Source of the DNA: Siderastrea siderea
Lineage: Eukaryota > Cnidaria > Anthozoa > Scleractinia > Rhizangiidae
Direction: 5' to 3'
Assembly (NCBI GenBank): GCA_964030785.1
Contig: OZ034970.1
Location: forward strand, 37,066,401 to 37,130,400
Length of the DNA: 64,000 bases
A program made the position numbers and the translations under genes. Of the stretch, positions 1 to 11,548 are shown one piece after another. The notes under the pieces were generated by a model. That model saw only the letters and a list, made by a program, of their open reading frames with translations, did no database searches and had not been told where the DNA came from. How positions within the stretch are numbered: position 1 is the stretch's first letter; each line of letters opens with the position of its first letter.

Positions 1-230
1 TGAGCGGAAGTCATCATCAGAGTCAAGTGAACTGTAAATCGTCAGGAGATGTTATAAATCTCTGGTCGTTGTCCTGATTGGTCGACGATCTCGTGATGTT
101 ATTGGTCGTCTGTCAGTTAAGCCGTGATGTTATTGGCTGTGAAGACTGTAAACGTGATTGGTGCATTTCGATCCGTCTTTTGTTAGTCAAATGTCCGTTG
201 GTCTATTGTTAGTCAAATGAGTCAGTTTGT

Positions 231-851
231 CTATTGTTTGTCTGTCTTGTTATTGTCGGCAATCAGTCGTTTGTAAGGTGCAGGTAGCTGTTGGCAACGG
301 TTCAGTGGTGTTTGTTCTAAGTTGGTAAACCAGCTTTCCAGAGTGATTCGTTGATAGTAGTCCGTACTGTAGGTAACGCATTCAGCAGAGTCCCAGTCGA
401 TTCTGTGGTTTGTTTTTAAATGGTGCTCGGCAATGTGATTGTTGATATCACCATTTCTAGTCGCTCGTTTGTGTTCAGTCAGTCGGACGTTCAGATTTCT
501 GCCGGTCTCACCAATATAAGTGGCCTGGCAGTCGCAGCATTTGATTTTATAAACTGCTCCCCGTCTGTCGCTCGGTTCGTCTTTGTCTTTAACGTTCGTC
601 AGTAGCTGTCGTAAAGTAGTGATAGGTTTGTGAGCAACGCGGATGTTGTAGGGTTGTAGGAGTCGTGCGATAGTTTCAGAAGTCCCTTTGATGTAAGGTA
701 TGGTTGCGGTAGTGACAGGTGTCGCGTTAGTGTTCGTTCTTGCGTCTGTTAGTGTTTGTTCTTGCGTCGGCTTGTGCTTTTGCTTGTGTTTATGTCGCCT
801 CCAGTTTTCATTGTCAAAACTGCGACATAAGCATAAGCCAAGCTGACGCAA
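231..851 (-). pseudogene. Penelope-like retroelement 3' fragment: GIY-YIG endonuclease domain
   Basis: This 206-codon open frame reads like the C-terminus of a Penelope-like retrotransposon polyprotein. After a basic His/Lys-rich stretch comes a linker beginning IPYIKGTSETI, then a GIY-YIG core (AVYKIKCCDCQATYIGETGR) followed by R-x3-EHKRA and a His-rich segment. In Penelope elements this domain nicks the target DNA. No reverse transcriptase is visible on the same strand above position 851, so the copy is 5'-truncated. The Cys-x2-Cys just before the YIG motif is typical of Penelope GIY-YIG domains. Orientation is opposite to the LINE relic downstream. The domain is called from motif recognition; an active element is very unlikely. 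Confidence 0.75.
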
Positions 852-2261
852 GACTTGTTTATACTTATTCTTGTGGTTATGCTTATGTCCCAGTGAAAAC
901 CAGCCTTTAGCGATCTCTTTTCGATTGCCGCATTATTTTAAATGATTACTCGGATTTTACAGCACAATGCAAAGCAATCAAGCCAGTACTTGGCCACTGT
1001 TCAAGTCAGCTACCTTTAGGTGCAAGTTTTCTTTGATTTGTAGGGTATTTGTACAAATGTACCTCCGTTGATATTTTCCCGAGGTACGGCATTTAAGATG
1101 CAGCTAAGCTAATAAGCGTACAATCGTACACTGACCGCATGCCTTCAAACAAAGACCGAAATTAAGAAAAATAAAAATTGCGCGAATTAATTTAACTTAA
1201 CTTAGGCGTAATACTTTGCGCCTTTAATTCGAAGCTTAAATGGAGGGGGTATTTCATTAAATGCAAGAGGTATTGGAATCCACATGTACATGAAAAAACT
1301 AGACGATACTTATGCAATAAACAAAGCCGCCAATAACAAACAAATTATCAACCTGCCTCGGAACACCAATGTCAAGTTCCTGACTTTATTTTAGTACCTT
1401 TCATAGGTAAAAGTATTTCAAAGCACTTGAAAATTGGAGGTCATGTAAAATGCAACATTAAAAAAAGGCCAACGGAGCTTTAAATAAATCTATCCGACAC
1501 TGAGCTTTTTTGGTCTTATCTTGGAACTTAACAGCAAGGAAATTTATGACAAAAAGGTGCAATATTGTTTTTAATTACGTTCACATTATTGGAAATCGGA
1601 TGAAGCGATTTCTTTCATCTATTCCTGCAAGATTGCTGAAATCTCTAGAAACAATTTGAGGCTGACGTTTTCCTTCCACGGTCAGAATAAATGTCAGTTT
1701 GAGGAACGCGAAAAGGATTGTTTTTATGATTCGTTTGTTAGCAGCAGCTAAAAACTTCAATCGATTATTTCTCGAAAACGCTCTCATAAAAAATGTTTAA
1801 ATCGGTACAACTGAAGACAATTATGTGAGCTTCAAGTCCTATATGAGCTACAAGTACTATATGACGTCACCGTGTTGCTATGGATACGTCGATCTCGAAA
1901 AAAAATTACTTTTTTAAACTTCAATCTATACCTTACAATAAAATAGATATAACTTGATTTCCTGTTTCGTTTGAGGCATCTTTGTATTTCACGGTCAAAG
2001 AGAGTAGGTATAGTTAGTAAAAACCGGATCTAGCTACCTCTGTCTACCAAAGATAATTGACAGATGCCTTCTATTTTTCGGCGTCCAATGTGACTGCACT
2101 TTTCTAGTTAATGTAATCACTAAACCACAACAGGAACATACAACGGTAATTTTTTTTAAAATATTTACGGTGGTGGACAATAGCAAACTGGAGAGAGAAA
2201 GCTCCATTCGAATTTGTGCTCGGTGACTTGACCAAGTAAGGAAAATTGGATCCTTGAGAGA
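852..2261. other. No gene seen
   Basis: AT-rich stretch with only short frames full of stops. Nothing recognisable on either strand and no tandem repeat of note. It probably contains old, unidentifiable repeat sequence between the Penelope and LINE fragments. Confidence 0.5.
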
Positions 2262-3570
2262 GGTGTTCATATGCAAGTTTACAAATACTTGAACGATCAT
2301 GACATCCTCACACCTAAACAATTTGGTTTTCGCCCAAAGATGTCAACTGGTGTCGCACTTGCTCATTTTTCCGATACTATTTTGGATAATATGGACAAGG
2401 GATCTGTCACAGGCGCGGTCTTTCTGGAACTGACTAAAGCATTTCACACTTGACCATCAGCGACTCATCCACAAACTCTACTCTATATATTGGTTTTTTC
2501 CAATCACTCAGTCGAATGCTTTAAGTCGTAGCTCGCAAACCGTTGCCAAGTTACCGCTGTTGGAAATGCACATTCTTCTATTAAGCTTGTACCTGTTGGT
2601 GTTCCACAGGGGAGCATCCTGGGACCTTTGCCGTTTTTTATTTACGTTAATGATTTACCATCATGCCTACGACAGTGCGATGTAACGTTATACGCTGACG
2701 GTACCGTTATCTACACTTCAGCGAAGGATGCTGCTACCCTGGAGGCCCAGCTAAATATCGATCTACAGATAATCAGCAAATGAAATGAAAACAAACATAA
2801 ATTTGTCTTATTCGGTAGTGCCCAGAAACCGAAAACTTTCCAGAATTTTTATCTTCGTATTAATGACTCTCCCTTAGAGCGAACTGACTCCTTCAAGTAT
2901 TTAGGAGTTAAAGTCAACCAAAGTATGACCTGGCATGATCACATTTCTACAATAATTAAAAAAGTTAATCAACGCCTTGGTGTCCTGCGACGAGTAAAGC
3001 ACATGCTACCACTCCAGGCAAGTCTAACTGTTTCCAACAATCTTGTCCTTCCCTTGTTTGATTATGAAGACATTGTGCGGGGCGATAATAACAACTCCAT
3101 CCTCATGGAAAATCTTCAGACTCTCCAAAACAAAGCTGCCGACTTGAGATAATTCTTGATCACGATCCGCAATCTTTCGCATCCGAAGCTCTTGCTACTC
3201 TTGGTTGGAAGCCACTGCATCTCAGGCGCCGTTTCCATCGCTTGTACAACGATCTTGAAGTGCTTACACGGTTTTATTGATTTCAATTTTCATTTTGTTA
3301 GAAACAGCTCTTTCCACAATTACAACACGCGTTCTAGAGACGATTTTCACCTACCTCTTGTAAGACCAAACTGGTGCAAACACCGTTTTATTATCAGAGC
3401 GTCGTCGCTTGGAACTCCTTAAGTCAGGACACACGTGACACTTCTTTTTTATCTTATTTTAAATCTAAGCTCAGGGCTCGACAAAAACTTGAATTCCAGC
3501 TTGCCCATCAGGCAAGAAAGTCTCAATATTTGCTTGCCCGAGCCAATTTCCCAATTGCCCATGTTTAAAA
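2262..3570 (+). pseudogene. Non-LTR retrotransposon (LINE) reverse transcriptase relic
   Basis: Pieces of one reverse transcriptase follow each other in shifting frames on the plus strand. They are a segment around KQFGFRPKMSTGVAL (RT motif 2a region), VPVGVPQGSILGPLPF (motif B-like), a catalytic-motif region where the usual FADD reads YADGT, SFKYLGVKVNQSMTWHDHIS, and a thumb/C-terminal region ending near the sequence YNTRS. This order is that of a Jockey/CR1-type LINE. At least three frameshifts or stops separate the pieces and the catalytic Asp pair is damaged, so the copy is dead. No 5' ORF1 or endonuclease is seen, which fits the usual 5' truncation. Confidence 0.8.
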
Positions 3571-3793
3571 AAGATACATTCTCATTAATTATTCATGAGG
3601 CATGGACAAAGATCACACAGTGTTGAACGTTTTGCTATGTAATATAATGCGGAAATCACTCACATTTTTACTATCCTCCTGTCGATTTCATGATACTGTT
3701 CTAGTATGTAACATTAATGTTTACTGACTGAATGCACTAAGTTAGCATGGATCAAAGTTTAAAGCGTTTAAGTTTTAACACACGTGTAATAAA

Positions 3794-6700
3794 CAGTCCG
3801 GGCCACAACCAGAACTGGATATATGGTGACGTCATCGAACTTTCCAAGATGGTGCCCACACGAAGGGACACGATGTTGGGTCACTTCTCAGCTCTTTTCT
3901 AGGCCTTGAAGTGCCCTTTTCCCGCAGTACTTTGGGAACCTTGCGTTTGAACAATAACGAAACAGACCAGAGTGAAAAAAGTGGTGTCCATTGAAGTTTC
4001 GCATGCGATTTAGACGTGAAACGATTGAAATTGGGGGTTACTCAGCGCACAAATTTGCCTGACCAGGTGCCAAACATCTAAAGAAAGAAGGTACGTAACA
4101 ATTTTTCTGGTCTTTCAAAAATTTTTTTTTGAAATCTACATAAAATTTGCTTGTATTTGGTAATATTTTCGTTGTAGTGCAAGACTTCTTCACATAGTGC
4201 TGTGCTTTTGAAGATGCAACAATGAGTTGCGCTATGTGTTGTTTGTAAAGTGATACATCGACCGGACTGCTCACGCCATCTTCATTTTGTAAGTGATCTG
4301 TGTTCTGGGAAAGGGCACACAGATTGGGATGGGAGCGAGTCCATCTTCAAAAACATCAATTTTTGACAACAGAAATAATACAACCGAAGCTCTCGTAAAC
4401 GACCACCTCGGCAATTCATACAAGTGGTTACAACTAGAGCTGGTCGCTTACGAGAATGGCTTTTATCATAAAGCTTGTACTTACTACCAGTGTTGTTGTA
4501 ATAATACCAATAAGCTTACTTTTTTATTGCCTATCACAGAAGCAGCTCACTAATGCATGAACCATTACCATTTATGTTATGTATTAGTCTAAATTTGCAA
4601 TTTACATTTTAGAAAATGAAAACACAGATGTATTAATTAGTGCACTGGCTATCCCTTCATGATATCCCTTTCATTTCTGTGATTAGAAGAATACAGACTA
4701 CTGTATACCCTAGTGATTCTGTATTGTATTTTCTGTGATATCAAATGCATTAACTTTCTCACTGGCATGTTTTAATTTATTCTTCCTTTTACTTTAGGTT
4801 ATGACCTGCAAGATGGAAAGTGTGAAACATGGCTGAAGGATAACTCATATTTTCATGGTTTCGGAACTTTGAATTTATGCTCTAAATGAATTGTAACAGT
4901 TAAACACTGGGACACTGAATAAGCTCATTAAAACTTATAAATGGTGAAAATGTTCACAGTCAATTGAGGAAAAATATGAAATGAATTAATGGAATCGCTT
5001 CCTTCTTTCCACCTGATGAAATCTCAAATTTACTTTGAATATGAACTTTCAACTCACGGCATCCATATTTTTCAAAATTGATATGTGGCTTTTTCTAGTA
5101 AAATTATATTTTGCCCAACCATCTGTCAGTACAGGTGAATGAAAATGGTCTGAATTCCAAAAATGACTCATGAAAACCATATTAATATTGATCTAGTAAA
5201 TTGAATATGAAATGATTGCAGTTCAATTTGCATCAAATTCTTATTTTGTTTTCTGGATTTAATTGCTAGACCTAAGATAAGTATGTGCTGGCTTTGTTGA
5301 TTACTTATAATGCCAGTTGGATGAGGCCAGTTTAAAATAATAGTTCTTTTGGTGTCCCGGTGTTTGAGGTTCCTTTGAAAACAATAAGTGCCCCCAGCCT
5401 TATTTGTAAATTTGAAATGAGTGCCTCCCCTCGAGTAGGCACCACCCTCCCCTGGCCTGCTTTTTGTAGACGACTAATGAGACAGCAAAGGTTGAGTGTA
5501 GTGTTTGTCGTGTTTATCTCTTGTCATTTTTAGTGATTGGTAATTCTAATTGAATGTTTAACTGCTCTTAAAAAAAACAAAAACAAACTGCAAACTGCAG
5601 CAAATGCAAACGACTTGAAATTAATGCTGAGTAGTTAATAGCCACTCTGTGAGTAGCCACTCTGTTATGTAGATAAGATTGATCACAAGCCAATTACACA
5701 AATTACTATCCAACTGGTCATGATTTGTGAAAAATCAAATAAGTGCCTCCCCTCAAATAAAGCCTCCTTTGAATAAGCGCTCGCCGGCTCATCCTATAAA
5801 TATTGAAATTATGTTTGCTGTCCATTTGACATAGTTGCAGCTAAATAATGTTTTTCAGTTTGCTTTTGTTTGTGTGTTTAGTACATATGAGGAAAAGGAA
5901 TGGGGCTGTCAAATATGCCTAAAAATACACCTCAAATAAAGGTTTCCTTCAAATTAATGTCAGTTGGACACACTCATCTATAAAAACTGGGGATGCTTAT
6001 TTGAGAAAATATGGAATTTATTGGTATAAAAATGCTCTCATATTTTCTATGGAATATTCGCATACCATCTAATCGAGCATACACTGCCAACACTCTGGAG
6101 GCTTTATGTGCCTATCACAAATTTTGGTTTATCTGGATCACCTATATTGACAGACTATTTTCACTTTACAAGATGTGAGTAATAAGCGAAGGGACAAATA
6201 AAAATAAACTTCTTTTCTTGTCTCCTGTGAAAACCAATTTATTTATTTATATATTTACATATTTATTTATTATTAGTATTATTATTTGCAACATACAATG
6301 CACTGTGCACATCCCTTTCATTTTTGATAGGTAAAGGATTCAGTTTCTCAGGGTTGTTTCAAAATCTCAATTTCTGCCATGTGAAATGCCTTTGTCAAAT
6401 TTTGTTCATGTCGACACGGCATCTAAACCCAAGCTGGCCATTACCGCCAATTACATTGGGTTTACAGTGAACGAAAGACAGAAACTCGTAAGCGTTGCAT
6501 GCATGTGACCTGGCAAGTGCAATTCGTGTGTACGTACCAGTTACCGTGTGTCCAAGATGTTTCATCCCACAGGTTCAGCTATTCGAACTCTGATAAATTA
6601 ATGTCTAGCAAGGGATCTAAAATACTTCAGGAGTCTTGTTCGATCAAGGTTGTATTCAAGCGAGTAGGGTAATGCGTCCGGTGCAGAATAGAATGAACCA

Positions 6701-7289
6701 CTCCAGGCATATAGACTAGTACTCGACTTTTCAAAGCTCATCGACTGCGTATGTATCGGTACTCAAGCCGTTTTCACTGCAAAACATGCGTTCTATCGGT
6801 GTTTTCTTCTCGGCTTATGGGTTTACCTCGGTGTAAGAACCTGACAAGATTTTCTTTGTTTGTTAGCTTTTGTTTTGCTGTACGGTATTGTTTAAAATGT
6901 TTTTGTTTCCTTTGTTTGACGTCATCCGTGAGTTTCACAGGTTCTTACACCGAGGTAAAGCCCGGCTTATTGCTTCGGTCTCTTGAAATATTCACGCACG
7001 TCCAAACGTTTAACTGTACTGGTCGCCTGCGTACCGCTTGTACAAAAAGATTCCTGGGACCTCAGCATCTTGATATCTGTGAATCGAATCCTTGGACAAA
7101 TGAAATCGTCTAGATTTATCCGCACTAAGGTTGATTTTCACGGTAATCCTACAAGCATTCTGTATTTCTTGCACGAGAAATTGATCTGGAACTTAGTCCT
7201 TTCGCGGTCAAGCCAATGTTTTGGTTCAGTATCTGAACCAATCAAATTGCAGGAAACCATATATCCAGTTCTGGTTGTGGCCCGGACTG
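3794..7289. mobile_element. 3.5 kb non-autonomous DNA transposon with 34-bp TIRs
   Basis: The ends are perfect inverted repeats of about 34 bp beginning CAGTCCGGGCCACAACCAGA (3794-3827 and 7256-7289). The flanks show a 5-bp candidate target duplication ATAAA at 3789-3793 and 7290-7294. I see no transposase: the longest internal frames are short and unlike known families. The interior is AT-rich and non-coding. The superfamily is not assigned; a 5-bp duplication does not match hAT (8 bp), piggyBac (TTAA) or mariner (TA). Perfect TIRs suggest a fairly recent insertion. Confidence 0.75.
6819..6963. repeat. Short inverted repeat (hairpin) inside the 3.5 kb element
   Basis: The 20-plus-bp sequence around 6819-6843 (core TTTACCTCGGTGTAAGAACC) returns as its reverse complement at 6939-6963, with about 95 bp between. 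It could be a tiny nested foldback element or a structural arm of the host transposon. Confidence 0.6.
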
Positions 7290-7294
7290 ATAAA

Positions 7295-8578
7295 GGGTAT
7301 TAATTTAGGATTAAGGGAATTAGAAAAACCCTCGAGGAAATTTGGAAGACGTTAACGCTTAAACAAACCATTGGTCTAAAATGTGTAACAGACCACGTTC
7401 AAAACGCACATTCGTTAAAAAGAAATTTGATGCAGGCAGATTTTGATCATGTGCTAACCAACCAGTGTAGTTCTGAGATCGTCATCTTTCCAGACCTCAG
7501 AGCATGAAAGCCTGAAAATATGCTTGCGTTTATAACCCTGAATTGGCCTGCGATTGTTTGATATATATTTACAGTTACCAAAGATTGAGAAGCAATTTAT
7601 CAACACATTCAAAATTTTATATAAAACGCAAACTCAAGCGTATATGTTTACTCCACTTTCTCGCTTTGATTCTGTTTGCATATGGTGTGTGGAATGTGGC
7701 GCAAAAAAAAGATACTAATAATAAGGAAAAGAAACCTTTGTAAGACTGACGCATAAAGGATCTGCTAACGGCTAGTAGATGTTTGCCTAAAAATTGAAAA
7801 AGGCTTTCCAGTTAAGCACGAAATTAAGGCTGTTTTAGCTACAGCAGCATTTTCATCGCGTGTCTGCTGAACTTTGTTTACACGTTCATAGGGATTTCAA
7901 CAACTGATTGATCACTGTTACCAAAACCGATTATCTGTATGTAAGTCCCGTTTGAAACGTTGTGCTACTGCCGTGCCGAACTCAGTTGATCGAATTAAAT
8001 TCGACTTAAGCACGACGTTTGAAACCAAGTCGTGCTACTGCCGTGTAGCACGTGCACGGCAACCTTTGCCATGCTACAAGGCAGTAGTACGACTTGGCTT
8101 CAAACGTCGTCCTTCTGCCGTACCGAACTCAATTCATAAATTATAAATACATTCATTTGGATTTATTTCTACAACCGCTGGTCAGTGTTTTGTTTTCGGC
8201 AACAGCTATTTTATTCAACAGAATTAAATTCGACAATGAAACCAAGTTGTGGTACAGTCGTGCTACTGTCGAGCCAGCTAAAAAAAAACGACACAATAGC
8301 ATGACGGGCCTAATAAAAGGGCCTAACACTTGTAGACGAAAATGTTTAAGTGCTTCAATGCACTTTAAAACTAAACATCTTACAAAATGTTTTCGAAAAG
8401 GTCATTTTAAGCGATTGCGTGACTGACAAATCAACTGACAACAACGTTATACCAGATTGATGCTTAACTTAACAGTTTTCACAGCTTTGCTAAACGGTTG
8501 TGTATGCTGTAAGTGCTTAATTTTTTGTTATTTATTTGACAGACTTACAATGTAATTTGATGGAGGGAATTCCAGGGA
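7295..8578. repeat. Non-coding stretch with an imperfect palindrome at about 8018-8109
   Basis: No gene is supported. Between about 7,950 and 8,270 a short theme (CGTGCTACTGCCGTG and relatives) recurs on both strands. Around 8018-8109 it forms a long imperfect palindrome of about 90 bp. This looks like a degenerate foldback repeat. Confidence 0.4.
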
Positions 8579-8597
8579 TGTCAGTTAAACGCCGACT

Positions 8598-8660
8598 CGG
8601 GGTCGGGGCCGGGGCCGGGGCCGGGGCCGGGGCCCGGCCCGGGGTCGGGATCGGGGTCGA

Positions 8661-8717
<57 letters not shown>

Positions 8718-8720
8718 TGG
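8598..8720 (+). repeat. GGGGTC/GGGGCC hexanucleotide array
   Basis: About 20 tandem hexamers: first GGGGCC-type units, then GGGGTC-type units. The two variants are in separate blocks, not interspersed. The same array, inverted, lies at 61834-61910 in the other R1 copy, so it is a fixed part of the R1 terminal arm and not a chance microsatellite. Every frame across it is open (GVGVGV and PRPRPR translations); these are not genes. Confidence 0.9.
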
Positions 8721-9569
8721 GTGTCCTTTTTTCTTTTCAATTTTTTTTGCGATTTATTTGGAACTAGATTCCTTTTGGACGAAAGAGTATCTGTCGGTTT
8801 AGAACGGAAAATCCTTTTAAAGAAATTACGAAACAAATGGAGCTGCGGATGTGTCAAGCTTCCTTCAGCTGGCTCATTTTCCCACGAAAACGGTCACATA
8901 GTCAATTATTCCCACGTTTTCCTTTTACGAAGACGGCCGAATCAGAAGGATGCAATTCTGGTAAGCAAGGAATGCGGCTATGATCTAGTAGTGAATTAGT
9001 ATCCCCCAATCCAATATGTAATCGCTGGAAAAAAGGCTAATCCTAGCTTTTGTCTCAAAAGTTGAAAATACGTCGCTCCTACTTGAAATTAAAGTAATGA
9101 GAAGTAAGCGTGCTATGTTTGCATTTTTGTACGTTTCATGGTGCGTATTAAACGACTACCATCGCCTGGCAACGTTCACGATGGGTTACAACGACCATGT
9201 GCAATCTTTGCTTTACGTTCGCAACTATGGCTGAATAACTTGACAGTGACATTTTCATCTGTCAGTTTCTCATGCCAATTTCAAAATCTATTGGTGCTTA
9301 TGCACGGTCAAGATTAAAAACTGTAACAAAAGCATAAAACAAGGACTTTGCTAAGCTTCAAAGCCAGATTCTTTTAATAAATATGATTTAACTCGCCCTT
9401 GTGTGACAACTACCGATTTTTCTCCCTTTCATTCGCTGCCGAAAGTACACTTTTTTCCGTAATAGCGGAGCCAGCGCGCTAGCGCGTCAGCGGAGCTCCA
9501 CTGCTAAGGAAATTTGGTAATCTATCAAGCCAAAAAAAATTGGTAGTGACGTAGTAGTCACGTGACCGT

Positions 9570-9632
9570 CCCTCCGTACATCCGTACGTCCGTACATCCG
9601 TACATCCGTACGTCCGACCGTCTGCACCACAG
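9570..9632. repeat. Short tandem repeat, (CCGTACRT)n
   Basis: Five or more imperfect units of the type CCGTACATCCGTACGT, next to a TCACGTGACCGTCCCTCCG segment. A related GGACGGACGTACGGACGG tract lies in the long copy of the same element near 56,110-56,140. Confidence 0.75.
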
Positions 9633-10117
9633 GCCTACCAATACACTTCCTACACTGGATATAACCCTGTGCTGAATCCCGTGTGTTTTCGGCGCGAAAT
9701 CGCATGTTGACCCGCGTTGTAGCAAAACAAGCAAAGACAGCAAAAGTCAAAAACAAATTTGTTAATGGAAAAAAAAAAGTTCAAAAGAACACTCAGTTGT
9801 CTTTTTGGTGGAAGGGGAAAAGTTCAATCTAGGCGAAAGAAATTCGGCGATAAAGTTCAGGCAAAAAGTTCAAATTTGCCTCGTCGGTTCTGTTCAAACT
9901 CGGTCGGCACACCGCTTGAGTTCGCAGCTTTTCGCAGCGGTTTCGACGCCAAATATAGCAGAGCTAGTGCTTTTTGGTTTTTTCTGTCCACAACCATGGT
10001 TTTTACGGCGTTTCGAACACAGTTTGCCAGGAAAAACACCAGCATTTTCATGCTGATAGGCAGCTTGTCACGAAGAAAGAAATAAGTATTAAAATTAACT
10101 GAGTAAACAATGTCAAA

Positions 10118-10186
10118 CTCCCATGGCCTAGTGGACTAGTTACCGGCATGTCACGCCGTCGAGCCGGGTTCGACACTCAGCGGGAG
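10118..10186 (+). other. tRNA-Asp-like sequence (SINE-type head or tRNA relic)
   Basis: About 69 nt fold as a degraded tRNA. There is a 5-bp outer acceptor helix (CTCCC with GGGAG), an A-box-like TGGCCTAGTGG, an anticodon stem CGGC/GCCG with a 7-nt loop ATGTCAC (anticodon GTC, U33 present), and a T arm GAG-CCGGGTTCGACA-CTC containing a near-consensus B box. The inner acceptor pairs are lost and the total is short. It sits inside the 882-bp TA element and may act only as a pol III promoter. Confidence 0.45.
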
Positions 10187-10877
10187 CAAGAATTTTTTCT
10201 CTTTTTTTTCTTTGTTTTTTTTTTAATAAAACGACTTGGATGAGAGTATTTTCACAAATTAATAACTGCCAGCAAAAACAAAACAAAAGCAAAAAACAGA
10301 CAAAACAAAAAGGGGGGCTCCGCTTTTAGGCTTGGCTAAATCTATATATTACGACTTTTTATCAGCAGTGCTTCAGCTGGGTCTGCCATGTTCATGGCCG
10401 CAAACGCGCGCCGCGTTTGGGTAGGCACTTCATGGAACAGATCAGTCATTTTCTTGAAACCCTTCGTAGAGTTTCAGTAAGTTTTAATGAGCGGGTAAAT
10501 ACATGTAAATTTGGTAAGTAGCGTTGCCAAACGTTAACTCACCGTAATTCGCGTCAAAAAGCTTAAGCCACCGCTGGACTCTGAATCTGAAGAAATTGCT
10601 GTAACTCCTGCAACAAAAGCGATTTCAGCTTATTTTGATATTTTTCTTTTCCCTTCACAAATCAAGATTTCAAGCATTTGAACCCAAATAACAAGCAAAC
10701 TATGCGATTTTCTTGCTTACATCCGCTATGTTCGTGAAAGGAAAACGCGGAAAAGACGTCATGATTGACCACGTGACCATTTTCGCGGGAAAACGAGCCA
10801 ACTGAAGGAAGCTTGTCACATGCACAGTTCCATTTGTTTGAAGAGCACCTTTTGGTGAAGTGGGCTCCCTGCTAAAA

Positions 10878-10911
<34 letters not shown>
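10878..10911 (+). repeat. (ATT)n microsatellite
   Basis: About eleven uninterrupted TTA/ATT trinucleotides. Simple sequence between the R1 end and Polinton-1. Confidence 0.95.
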
Positions 10912-11082
10912 CTCATGATGCGTTATTCAGTGATCATGAAAGAAATACAAAGAGGTGATATGATTGTATTGTACAAGTCAGAATAGTTTTCGTGACTAAA
11001 TAACAATTTGAGAAGGCTCAAAGAGGTTTATTTTGTGTTCGTTTCATTAGGTCTCCAGACATTTGAAACTAATATCAAAACA

Positions 11083-11088
11083 CTCAGC
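11083..11088. repeat. Target-site duplication of Polinton-1, left copy
   Basis: CTCAGC, repeated exactly at 32828-32833 just outside the right TIR. Confidence 0.92.
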
Positions 11089-11360
11089 AGTAGTAAGGGA
11101 CGCCCAGATAGGTAATTTTGCCTCGTTTTGATGTAAGGATGACGTCATAACCGGAACCGGAAATCACGTGTTTTTGGGAGGGGAAACCGCTGACCAGTTG
11201 GAAAAAAAAAGGATCGCGGGCTCATGCAACCGGAAGTCACGTGTTTTGAGATGAGAAACCGCTGAGCAGGCCAAAAAATCGATCGTGGGCTCAAGGTGGG
11301 TTAAAACCGCTGAGAAAACGCGGGCTCCAAGTCCAAAGTCCAATTTTTGGAACGGGGGTA
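11089..11360 (+). repeat. Polinton-1 left terminal inverted repeat
   Basis: 272 bp, matching 32558-32827 inverted with about three mismatches and a 2-nt A-run difference. It has an internal duplication of about 73 bp: each unit contains an ETS-like CCGGAA, the E-box CACGTG (11165-11170 and 11238-11243) and a GAAACCGCTGA block, with a third partial GAAACCGCTGA-type block further in. A palindromic CRE, TGACGTCA, lies at 11140-11147. Confidence 0.92.
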
Positions 11361-11395
11361 ACCCTTGGAGTGAAAACAACACAAAATGAATAAAT

Positions 11396-11406
11396 CACGT
11401 TTATTG
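11396..11406 (-). terminator. Candidate polyadenylation signal for the polymerase gene
   Basis: AATAAA on the minus strand about 145 bp beyond the polymerase stop codon, just inside the left TIR. Confidence 0.4.
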
Positions 11407-11548
11407 TTATACGTTTTACAATAAGTGAGAAAATGGTTTTTCCTGAGTGTTCCTTAATGTTCAATAGAGGGTCCCCACCATTGTTTTTGACATCGAGTTA
11501 TTCTTCGCCATTGGTTGTTGTCACGGATCGATGATCTTGTTGGGGCTT

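Larger units (their letters stand above)
9465..10346. mobile_element. TA-flanked non-autonomous element, short copy (882 bp)
   Basis: The other R1 copy (36.7 kb) reads straight through this site, so the insert is defined by comparison. It runs from GCGGAGCC to TATA with TA at each end (9463-9464 and 10347-10348). A related 2,030-bp copy in reverse orientation lies at 54209-56238, also TA-flanked. Shared parts are the ends, a GGAGCTCCACTG segment and a clustered CCGTACGT-type tandem stretch. The termini are not clear inverted repeats beyond GGCTCCGC/GCGGAGCC. The TA duplication suggests a mariner-type or related integrase. It carries no transposase. Confidence 0.7.
8579..10852. repeat. R1 repeat, copy 1 (TIR-bearing element, right end truncated)
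   Basis: R1 is a family defined here by comparing two places in this window. Copy 1 starts with a GTCAG end, a GGGGTC array and a unique arm to about 8900. Part of that arm reappears inverted at about 10,775-10,852, so R1 has long terminal inverted repeats. Copy 2 is the pair 36,540-36,833 plus 60,607-61,923, which Polinton-2 has split. In copy 2 the right TIR runs on through the GGGGTC array to the GACA end, while in copy 1 it stops near 10,852, so copy 1 is right-truncated. No transposase is seen. Copy 1 is itself interrupted by the 882-bp TA element at 9465-10346. Confidence 0.65.

Noticed and set aside
4293..4553. 86-codon frame in the 3.5 kb TIR element as a possible transposase piece
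   Set aside because: No recognisable catalytic or zinc motif, and short.
6751..7303. Two overlapping frames (120 and 106 codons)
   Set aside because: They run across a hairpin repeat and show no protein-like pattern.
8536..8857. Long frames of GVGVGV and PRPRPR on both strands
   Set aside because: They arise only because the GGGGTC hexamer has no stop in any frame; no start context or homology.
9759..10085. 108-codon frame in the 882-bp TA element
   Set aside because: No domain, not conserved in the long copy, overlapping frames on both strands.
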